Source of the DNA: Oscillospiraceae bacterium
Lineage (GTDB): Bacteria > Bacillota > Clostridia > Oscillospirales > Oscillospiraceae
NCBI GenBank assembly: GCA_031272845.1
Contig: JAISTA010000172.1
Coordinates: 1 to 10,831 of the forward strand
Direction: 5' to 3'
Length of the DNA stretch: 10,831 nucleotides
A model generated the notes under the pieces. That model was not told where the DNA came from. It did not search any database and worked only from the letters and a program-made list of their open reading frames with translations. Made by a program: the position numbers and the translations under genes. Below, piece after piece: positions 1-6,032 of this stretch (its first letter is position 1; each line of letters begins with the position of its first letter).

Positions 1-446
1 TATGTGTTAAGGAAAAGCACTGCATTTTTGGCGAAGTTGTAGGGGACGCTGCCCTCAGCGTCCCGTTTGTGCGGCTAACGCCGGAAGGCAAGACAGTACA
101 ATTTTTTGTAGAAAATACTTCCGCTGCGTATAGCGGGGTATCTGTTGCGAGTTATGTCATCATGCCAAATCATGTGCACATACTGCTGCTGATACACGAA
201 CCGATTGCGCATTCGAACAAGGACGGGACGCTGAGGGCAGCGTCCCCTACAAAGACAGCCGTTCCCCAAATAATTCGTGCCGTAAAGTCACTGACGACGA
301 GAAAACTCGGACACTCAATCTGGCAGCGCTCGTATCACGAACACGTGGTTAGAGATTTTGCTGAATTCAGAAAAATCAGTGAGTATATTGACAACAACCC
401 GCAAACATGGGCTGACGACAAGTATTTTACGCGCGAAAGACTATAG
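1..446 (+). CDS. REP-associated tyrosine transposase (IS200-like Y1 family), 5' end outside the window
   Basis: Single-strand DNA transposase of the Y1/HUH type, in the group linked to REP palindromes. The frame is open from base 3, and the residues encoded before the first GTG (69) read CVKEKHCIFGE, which fits the N-terminal part of this family. The gene therefore starts left of the window. The metal-binding HUH motif is HVH (171-179), inside the conserved stretch VIMPNHVHILL. The likely nucleophile is the tyrosine at 384-386 in EYIDNNP, and the family block IWQRSYHEHVVRD is intact. No frameshift is seen, so the visible part looks functional. Two copies of one palindrome lie in frame within the gene (37-66 and 223-252). 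The stop codon is only 27 bp from the -35 box of tuf. The family assignment is firm. Activity and the true start cannot be judged from here. Confidence 0.85.
   Translation, partial: CVKEKHCIFGEVVGDAALSVPFVRLTPEGKTVQFFVENTSAAYSGVSVASYVIMPNHVHILLLIHEPIAHSNKDGTLRAASPTKTAVPQIIRAVKSLTTRKLGHSIWQRSYHEHVVRDFAEFRKISEYIDNNPQTWADDKYFTRERL
37..66 (+). repeat. REP-type palindrome, copy 1, inside the RAYT gene
   Basis: This 30-bp segment is the exact reverse complement of 223-252. Its core is itself a hairpin: arms GGGACGCTG and CAGCGTCCC around the 4-nt loop CCCT. It is translated in frame, giving residues around VGDAALSVP, between the N-terminal FGE motif and the segment LTPEGKTV. RAYT proteins are known to act on REP hairpins, so this is a plausible substrate sequence. 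That it is this enzyme's own REP is inference. Confidence 0.85.
223..252 (-). repeat. REP-type palindrome, copy 2, inverted, inside the RAYT gene
   Basis: Exact inverted copy (30 of 30 bp) of 37-66, with the same 9-bp arms and the loop AGGG in this orientation. It is again read through in frame, giving DGTLRAASP between the HUH motif and the C-terminal helical part. Pairing of the two copies would fold about 150 nt of the mRNA into a long stem-loop. Confidence 0.85.
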
Positions 447-473
447 GGACAACGAAAACCCCAAAACTAGTCC

Positions 474-502
474 TTGCATTTTACCGAAAATTCGGTTATA
501 AT
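474..502 (+). promoter_or_regulatory. tuf promoter with a palindrome in its spacer
   Basis: TTGCAT (474-479) and a perfect TATAAT (497-502) are separated by exactly 17 bp. The spacer holds the inverted repeat ACCGAA-AA-TTCGGT (483-496), which ends directly against the -10 box. Transcription would start near 509, giving a leader of about 70 nt before the tuf start codon. Confidence 0.85.
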
Positions 503-577
503 GCTTTCAGCTGCTCCTACGCGTGCAGCCACCAAACTAAACACTAATTTTACAATAACAAAGAGGAGTAAACAATA

Positions 578-1777
<1,200 letters not shown>

Positions 1778-1797
1778 GAGCACGGAAAAACCTAAAG

Positions 1798-1849
1798 CAA
1801 AGTAAAACCCCGCTCGGTGAAGCGCTTCACCGGGCGGGGTTTTACTTTG
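1798..1849. terminator. Bidirectional terminator between tuf and the pentapeptide gene
   Basis: The 16-nt outer arms (1798-1813 and 1834-1849) pair perfectly, with TAAAA on one side and TTTTA on the other. The inner arms CGGTGAAGC and GCTTCACCG (1815-1832) abut with no spare loop bases. Only one T-G position breaks the symmetry, so this is almost a 52-bp perfect palindrome. It sits between convergent genes and can serve both. Confidence 0.9.
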
Positions 1850-1867
1850 TGTTGTGTGGGGTGGGTG

Positions 1868-3220
1868 TTAATTGGCGAGCTTGGTGGCTTTGCCGCGGAA
1901 GTATTTTTCTTCGATACCGGGGGAGAATATTGTGCTGGAGTTGTAGGTGGTTTCGGCGGTGATGACTGTACGGTCGTTGAAATCAGCGTCACGAAGGTCT
2001 GCGCCCACAAGGCATGCGTGCCGAAGGTCTGCCCCCTCAAGGTGTGCTTCCTCAAGGTGTGCGCCCCTAAGCCATGCATCCTCAAGGTGTGCATCCTCAA
2101 GGTGTGCGCCCTCAAGGAGCGCGCCCTCAAGGTGTGCGCCCTCAAGGTGTGCGATCACAAGGCTTGCCCACTTAAGGTGTGCGCCTCTAAGGACTGCCCA
2201 CTCAAGGTGTGCGCTAAAAAGGTCTGCCCCCTCAAGGTGTGCCTCCTCAAGCTGTGCGCGCTTAAGGTGCGCGTGCCCAAGGACTGCCCCCTCAAGGTGT
2301 GCGCCCCTAAGGCTTGCCCTCTCAAGCTGTGCTTGATAAAGGTCTGCCCCATCAAGCTGTGCTTTCCGAAGGATTGCCATATCAAGGTTTGCATACTTAA
2401 AGACTGCCCCCTCAAGGTGTGCTTCATTAAGATGTGCGCGCTTTAGCTCAATGCCACGCAAATCCACATTTCTTGCACTCAACCTATTCCAGTAGAAAAA
2501 GGTTCCGAATATTTCAACCGGCAACGTACTAATCACATCCGCCGCAATAAACACATACTCAGGCGGACGCTTTTTGTCTTCCTCCGTGCATTTCTCTGCC
2601 GTGCGCTCGATTTCTTCTTTTATTATCTGGGAGGCAAGCTCTGCCGCCGCCTTTATGTCCGGCGCAACCTCTTTTACCTCGCCTCTTTCCGCCGCTTTCT
2701 TCTCCTCCGCCATACGGCTTTCAATAAAGCTCGCCAGAATCCGCACTATGCTGTCGCGGTCGTAGTCCTGCAGGTCCTTTGCCTTTTCCAGCCGCTTGAA
2801 TTCGTATATCGCGCCGAGACGGATATGCTCGCGGTCCTTGTCGCCGAGGTGCTCAATTGCCCGGCGCAGCTGCTCGCCAAGCTGAATATCCCGTTCGTTA
2901 AGCTGAACCTCGCGTTCGTTTTTTGCCTGATACTCCAGAAACTGGTGCTTGCGCACCTGAATCAGCGCAACACCGCCGACTGTCAGGCCGCCGATAGCCG
3001 TCGCGGTCGCGGTAATGACATCGGGCAGTCCCCAGGCGGCGTCAGGTGTGTTGGCGCGCGGAAACACGAAATAATACAGCAGCACAAATATGCCGACGGC
3101 AACCAAAAGGCCGATTGCGGCGGCAAGCAGAACCCATAGGGTAAAACGCTCCCAATTGGGTGGCGATTTTTGCTGTTTTGATGTGGAAATATTGTTTTTT
3201 AGTTTCTTTTGCAGTCCCAC
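1868..3220 (-). CDS. Membrane-anchored pentapeptide repeat protein
   Basis: The 450-residue protein has two N-terminal hydrophobic segments (about residues 26-53 and 67-88). A charged helical region follows (about 90-230), containing the stretch AIEHLGDKDREHIRLGAIYEF seen in other membrane pentapeptide proteins. Next come 31 consecutive pentapeptides (262-416) and a 34-residue tail. The repeats should form a right-handed quadrilateral beta-helix of nearly eight coils, probably cytoplasmic. Thirteen units begin AHL and only four ADL, an unusual histidine preference where D or N is common. The start is GTG (3218-3220), supported by GGAGG (3227-3231) six bases upstream and a candidate promoter at 3250-3278. 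The biochemical role is unknown. Pentapeptide proteins range from gyrase-protecting DNA mimics to scaffolds, and nothing here selects one. Confidence 0.9.
   Translation of the reverse strand: MGLQKKLKNNISTSKQQKSPPNWERFTLWVLLAAAIGLLVAVGIFVLLYYFVFPRANTPDAAWGLPDVITATATAIGGLTVGGVALIQVRKHQFLEYQAKNEREVQLNERDIQLGEQLRRAIEHLGDKDREHIRLGAIYEFKRLEKAKDLQDYDRDSIVRILASFIESRMAEEKKAAERGEVKEVAPDIKAAAELASQIIKEEIERTAEKCTEEDKKRPPEYVFIAADVISTLPVEIFGTFFYWNRLSARNVDLRGIELKRAHLNEAHLEGAVFKYANLDMAILRKAQLDGADLYQAQLERASLRGAHLEGAVLGHAHLKRAQLEEAHLEGADLFSAHLEWAVLRGAHLKWASLVIAHLEGAHLEGALLEGAHLEDAHLEDAWLRGAHLEEAHLEGADLRHACLVGADLRDADFNDRTVITAETTYNSSTIFSPGIEEKYFRGKATKLAN
1973..2437 (-). repeat. 15-bp tandem coding repeat (pentapeptide array)
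   Basis: About 31 units of 15 bp, with a GCNCANCTTGAGGGN-like consensus on the minus strand, encode the A(H/D/Q)LxG/E pentapeptides. Many units differ by only a few bases, so the array is prone to slippage and copy-number change. It explains the long, cysteine-rich reading frame on the opposite strand, which is not a gene. Confidence 0.9.
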
Positions 3221-3249
3221 GCGGCGCCTCCGGGTTACATATTAATTGC

Positions 3250-3278
3250 AGTTTAACATATTTGCGGGGATTTGTCTA
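3250..3278 (-). promoter_or_regulatory. Candidate promoter for the pentapeptide gene
   Basis: On the minus strand, TAGACA (3273-3278) and TAAACT (3250-3255) are 17 bp apart, about 30 bp upstream of the GTG start. It overlaps a plus-strand promoter at 3253-3282 almost completely, so the two would compete. Confidence 0.5.
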
Positions 3279-3282
3279 TAAT
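3253..3282 (+). promoter_or_regulatory. Candidate plus-strand promoter upstream of a small ORF
   Basis: TTAACA (3253-3258) and a perfect TATAAT (3277-3282) are separated by 18 bp. The predicted start near 3289 lies just ahead of the Shine-Dalgarno site at 3299-3304. It occupies the same DNA as the opposing promoter at 3250-3278. Confidence 0.5.
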
Positions 3283-3312
3283 AATGACGAAAAAAGTCGG
3301 AGGGCGCACGGT

Positions 3313-3414
3313 ATGCGGCGCATTAGTCCCGCACATAAAATGTCACAAGAATTGCATATAAAAATACACTTGACAAGCCTAAAAAAGTATGCTATATTAA
3401 CTGTACTATGGTGA
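3313..3414 (+). CDS. Possible 33-residue small protein or leader peptide
   Basis: The ATG is preceded by GGAGGG (3299-3304) at an ideal 8-base spacing, behind a plausible promoter. The peptide starts MRRISPAHKM and ends KKYAILTVLW. It is basic, with a hydrophobic C-terminal end, and I recognise no family. A strong promoter for the downstream gene (3370-3398) lies inside the ORF, which argues that this DNA has a regulatory role. It could be a short membrane-active peptide, a leader peptide, or chance. The ribosome site is the main reason to list it. Confidence 0.35.
   Translation: MRRISPAHKMSQELHIKIHLTSLKKYAILTVLW
3370..3398 (+). promoter_or_regulatory. Strong promoter for the glycosyltransferase gene
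   Basis: Perfect TTGACA (3370-3375), a 17-bp spacer and TATATT (3393-3398). Transcription would start near 3405 and leave an untranslated leader of about 175 nt before 3581. Confidence 0.7.
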
Positions 3415-3452
3415 CTAATACAGAAAGCATAGCGTGCCCTTGACACTGCCGC

Positions 3453-3481
3453 TTGACATTTGGGCTGTTTTGTGGCATACT
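3453..3481 (+). promoter_or_regulatory. Second candidate promoter for the glycosyltransferase gene
   Basis: TTGACA (3453-3458), a 17-bp spacer and CATACT (3476-3481), 83 bp downstream of the first promoter. The -10 box is weaker. GGTTAC (3485-3490) and GGTCAC (3495-3500), one helical turn apart, lie at its predicted start, and GGTGAC (3410-3415) lies just past the start of the first promoter. Confidence 0.45.
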
Positions 3482-3580
3482 TATGGTTACTATCGGTCAC
3501 TGTGCTCGAATACTCTTTAAGTAAATTAAATAAATATATATAATTCTGCGCGACATTTTGCGCCAATCGGATAGGTAAAT

Positions 3581-4858
3581 ATGATAATATTAACAAGATT
3601 AATTGAGGTGTGCGGCGTGCTTCTGGGCGCGTGCTATTTTTATCAAAACGTTTATATGATAGTCGCGCTACTTCCGGCGAAATGGTTTGACAAAAAGAAC
3701 GTCCCTTGCGCCGAGCCGGAGCTGCACTCCTTTGCGGTTTTAATTGCGGCAAGAAACGAGGAAGTCGTATTGCCGGAGCTTATTAAAACGATAAACGGGC
3801 AAACCTACCCGGCGGAGTATATAAAAATCTTCGTCATCGCGGATAACTGCACAGACGGAACGGCGGAGGCCGCGCGTCAGGCGGGCGCGGTTGTATATGA
3901 GCGCCAAAGCGATACAAAAATCGGCAAGGGTTACGCGCTGAACAGCCTTTTGACGTACATAAATGAGGATTACAGCTGGACCGATTTTGACGCGTATCTC
4001 GTTATTGACGCGGACAATCTGCTTGAATCGGACTTTATCGAGCAGATGAACGCAACCTTTTCCGAGAAGCACGACATTATAACGAGCTACCGCAACACGA
4101 AGAATTACGGCCCCGGCTGGATTGCCGCCTGCAATTCGCTGTGGTTTATCCGCGACTCAAAGTATCTGAACGTCGCCCGCAAGCGCCTGCGCACAAGCTG
4201 CGCCGTAGCGGGTACAGGCTTTTTGTTTTCGCAAAGGCTGCTCTGTGAAATGGGCGGCTGGCGGTTTAACTGCCTGACAGAGGATTTCGAATTCATCAGC
4301 TGGGCTGTTGCAAACGGGTATTCCGCAACGATTTGCGAAAAGGCCGTTTTGTATGACGAGCAGCCTGTAAAATTCGCGCAGTCGTGGCGGCAGAGAAAGC
4401 GCTGGGCGCGCGGAGCAATGCAGGTCATGCGCTTGCAGGGCGGCAGTCTGGCAAAAGCGATTTTCAAAAGACGCTCGTTCGCCGCGTTTGATATGCTTAT
4501 GGCGACGTTTCCGGTCGTGCTGTTTTCAAACTTCATTGTCTGCATAAACATCATCGCATTGTTTTTTGCGCTGTTTTACCGTGATTATTCCGTGATTGCA
4601 TTTATCCGGACGGTCGGGTGGACGTTTCTTTCCGGCGGCTTGGTGTTTTTCTCGATGAGCTTTTTCGCTACGATTACGGAGTGGAAGAAAATCCGCGCAA
4701 CGCCGTTCATAAAAATCGTGACAATGTTCACATTCCCGCTGTTTATGCTGTCCTACACGCCGATAACCTTTGCGGCTATGTTCTCAAAGCCGAAGTGGAA
4801 GCCGATTGCGCATAATCAGTGCAAGACATTGGATGAGGTGACGGAAAGAAAGGTTTAG
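3581..4858 (+). CDS. Membrane glycosyltransferase, family 2 (processive-type)
   Basis: Transfers sugars from nucleotide sugars at the cytoplasmic face of the membrane. The 425-residue protein has an N-terminal membrane segment (about residues 8-32), a GT-A catalytic domain, and three or four C-terminal hydrophobic segments (about 305-400). Catalytic signatures are complete: ADN with D88, VIDADN with D143 and D145, TED at 233-235, and QRKRW at 271-275 (QxxRW). This set is typical of cellulose, hyaluronan and poly-N-acetylglucosamine synthases and related enzymes. The product sugar cannot be read from the sequence, and no partner genes for export or modification adjoin it. The ATG follows a modest ribosome site GGATAGG (3569-3575). 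Two promoters precede the gene and its own terminator follows, so it is probably monocistronic. Confidence 0.92.
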   Translation: MIILTRLIEVCGVLLGACYFYQNVYMIVALLPAKWFDKKNVPCAEPELHSFAVLIAARNEEVVLPELIKTINGQTYPAEYIKIFVIADNCTDGTAEAARQAGAVVYERQSDTKIGKGYALNSLLTYINEDYSWTDFDAYLVIDADNLLESDFIEQMNATFSEKHDIITSYRNTKNYGPGWIAACNSLWFIRDSKYLNVARKRLRTSCAVAGTGFLFSQRLLCEMGGWRFNCLTEDFEFISWAVANGYSATICEKAVLYDEQPVKFAQSWRQRKRWARGAMQVMRLQGGSLAKAIFKRRSFAAFDMLMATFPVVLFSNFIVCINIIALFFALFYRDYSVIAFIRTVGWTFLSGGLVFFSMSFFATITEWKKIRATPFIKIVTMFTFPLFMLSYTPITFAAMFSKPKWKPIAHNQCKTLDEVTERKV

Positions 4859-4885
4859 CGTCGGCGAAACACATTAATTGCAAGG

Positions 4886-4914
4886 AAACCGTCCTTTTAT
4901 GGGACGGTTTTTTT
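4886..4914 (+). terminator. Rho-independent terminator after the glycosyltransferase
   Basis: Arms AAACCGTCC (4886-4894) and GGACGGTTT (4902-4910) with a 7-nt loop, followed by a run of T. It lies 28 bp after the stop codon. Confidence 0.9.
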
Positions 4915-5118
4915 ATTGGGGGGATTTTGTGGTTTTGCCTGCCGCGTGGCTTGACTTTGCTTCCCTAAAGCACCGGTGTTGGGGTAGACGCACCACCGCG
5001 CAAGTAACAGCTTCGCCTATAACAACGCTTTTCGCGCCGCCGCAAAGCCAACGCGTGCTTCCAACACACAAACGCCCTCACAAAAAACAAAAATTTATCG
5101 CAAAACAAAAAAAAACTA
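4915..5118. other. Intergenic stretch without recognised content
   Basis: Between the glycosyltransferase terminator and the next promoter I see no convincing gene, hairpin or repeat. The one long frame here has neither a ribosome site nor family resemblance. The last 40 bp or so are A-rich (runs of CAAAA), consistent with an UP-like element in front of the promoter at 5119. Confidence 0.5.
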
Positions 5119-5147
5119 TTGACAAACAAAAATAATTGTGATATATT
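5119..5147 (+). promoter_or_regulatory. Promoter of the DUF2975-HTH pair
   Basis: Perfect TTGACA (5119-5124), a 17-bp spacer and TATATT (5142-5147), behind an A-rich tract. The start near 5154 excludes the in-frame GTG at 5138 as the translation start of the next gene. Confidence 0.85.
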
Positions 5148-5164
5148 ACATCAAAAAAACAAAT

Positions 5165-5168
5165 GGAG
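5165..5168 (+). promoter_or_regulatory. Ribosome binding site that fixes a TTG start
   Basis: GGAG ends 8 bases before the TTG at 5177. It is the only good Shine-Dalgarno match downstream of the predicted transcription start, so it favours TTG over the upstream GTG codons. Confidence 0.65.
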
Positions 5169-5176
5169 TGCCTGTT

Positions 5177-5653
5177 TTGAGCCACAAAGAGCTTGCCCGC
5201 TATATTTTAGCCGCCGTTATCGGTGTTTGCGTCTGCCTTGCGCTTGTTTGCACCGGAGCGATGTTTTTCGGCCTGCGCATTATATCCGCGTTCCCCGCCG
5301 AGGCTGAGCGAATCACGCTTTGGCTTGTTTTCGGAATGCTTGCCGTTATTCCGCTTATAGCGGCGGCGGTTTTCGGACTGAAGGCCGCCGGACTTGTCCG
5401 CGCGGACCGGTCGTTTTCCCGCCAGACCGCGCGGCTGATAAAGCGCATCGCGGTCTGCGCGTTTGCGGACGCGCTGTATTTTATCGCGGCGAACGCCGTA
5501 ATGCTGCTGCTGGAGTTTCAGGTGCCGTCGACGCTTTTGGCCTCCGCCGTTCTGATTTTGCTTGCCCTGTCCGCCGGAGCGGGGTTTGCCGCAATTTCGC
5601 GTCTCGTCGCCAAAGCGGCCGAGCTGCAGGAGGAGAGCGAATACACCGTATGA
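5177..5653 (+). CDS. DUF2975 family membrane protein (YoaS-like)
   Basis: Small integral membrane protein of 158 residues with four hydrophobic segments (about 9-33, 47-72, 91-112 and 118-142). Between segments two and three lies a basic loop with RADRSFSRQTARLIKRIA, matching the DUF2975 pattern of a short polar stretch before KRLKRIA-like residues. The tail AELQEESEYTV also fits that family. The biochemical role of DUF2975 is unknown. The gene overlaps the next one by 4 bp (ATGA), so translation is coupled. Membrane protein plus small Cro-like regulator is the arrangement known for YoaS and YozG of Bacillus subtilis, which suggests that the membrane protein senses something or controls the regulator. 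The start is TTG, chosen from the promoter and ribosome site. The family call is made by eye. Confidence 0.82.
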   Translation: MSHKELARYILAAVIGVCVCLALVCTGAMFFGLRIISAFPAEAERITLWLVFGMLAVIPLIAAAVFGLKAAGLVRADRSFSRQTARLIKRIAVCAFADALYFIAANAVMLLLEFQVPSTLLASAVLILLALSAGAGFAAISRLVAKAAELQEESEYTV

Positions 5654-5865
5654 TAATTGTTAATATAGACGTTATGCTTGCAAAGCGCAAAATGAGCGTT
5701 ACGGAGCTTGCCGAAAGGGTCGGCATTACGCTTGCAAACATGTCCCTGCTGAAAAACGGCAAGGTCAAGGCCGTGCGCCTTTCCACAATCGACACGATAT
5801 GCAAAACACTTTCCTGCACTCCGGGCGACATTTTTGAGTACGCACCGGACAATATAGTCAATTAA
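5650..5865 (+). CDS. Small Cro/CI-type HTH regulator (YozG-like)
   Basis: DNA-binding protein of 71 residues consisting of little more than one Cro/CI helix-turn-helix domain. It begins MIIVNIDVMLAKRKMSVTEL. The turn and recognition helix lie at about residues 17-36 (TELAERVGITLANMSLLKNG), and it closes with the CKTLSCTPGDIFEY block typical of this subgroup. The start codon overlaps the stop of the DUF2975 gene. Its last codons and stop (NIVN and TAA) lie inside the left end of an inverted-repeat element, so the original C-terminus may have been slightly altered. Its target is unknown. Autoregulation of the promoter at 5119 is a reasonable guess, but no operator is evident. Confidence 0.92.
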   Translation: MIIVNIDVMLAKRKMSVTELAERVGITLANMSLLKNGKVKAVRLSTIDTICKTLSCTPGDIFEYAPDNIVN

Positions 5866-6010
5866 CTTGAAAACAGCCCGGCTTTGCGGTCTATTTTTCG
5901 CATTGCTTCGTCTTCGTCCTTGACGGGTTACGACACGCCCGCGTCCTCATCCTTGCAATCCGAAAAATATCCTCGCAAATCCAAGCCGTTTTTCAAGTTA
6001 ATTGACTATA
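5853..6010. mobile_element. 158-bp MITE-like inverted-repeat element
   Basis: The ends are perfect 21-bp inverted repeats (5853-5873 and 5990-6010), flanked inward by further partly matching arms. TTTGCG (5883-5888) pairs with CGCAAA (5974-5979), TATTTTTCG (5892-5900) with CGAAAAATA (5961-5969), and ATTGC (5902-5906) with GCAAT (5955-5959). The whole can fold into one long imperfect hairpin. The outermost bases are TATA on both sides, compatible with a TA target duplication as in mariner/IS630-type MITEs. It encodes no protein. It could instead be a conserved attenuator-like RNA hairpin between the HTH and DUF4173 genes. Presence of copies elsewhere in the genome would decide. Confidence 0.6.
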
Positions 6011-6031
6011 CAAACTCGGAGAAACTATAAT
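6002..6031 (+). promoter_or_regulatory. Promoter-like sequence straddling the element end and the DUF4173 start
   Basis: TTGACT (6002-6007, inside the right inverted repeat) and TATAAT (6026-6031) are 18 bp apart. Transcription would start at about 6038, after the ATG at 6033, and no good second start codon follows. It may be non-functional, or the gene may be read mainly from the promoter at 5119. Confidence 0.25.
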
Positions 6032-6032
6032 T

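Noticed and set aside
1973..2437. Regular short DNA repeats that could suggest a CRISPR array or minisatellite.
   Set aside because: The period is 15 bp without spacers and every unit encodes one pentapeptide. It is a coding repeat.
1817..2446. A 209-residue plus-strand frame with a striking KVCxLK repeat, resembling a cysteine-rich metal-binding protein.
   Set aside because: It is the antisense reading of the 15-bp pentapeptide array and starts inside the terminator. It has no ribosome site, and the opposite strand has a coherent membrane protein.
4878..5135. An 85-codon frame after the glycosyltransferase terminator.
   Set aside because: It begins within the terminator region, lacks a ribosome site, and ends in A-rich promoter DNA read as lysine and glutamine.
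5320..5865. Alternative frame of 181 codons joined to the HTH gene.
   Set aside because: Its first part is an arginine-rich off-frame reading of the DUF2975 gene. The HTH protein has its own start at 5650 with a typical N-terminus.
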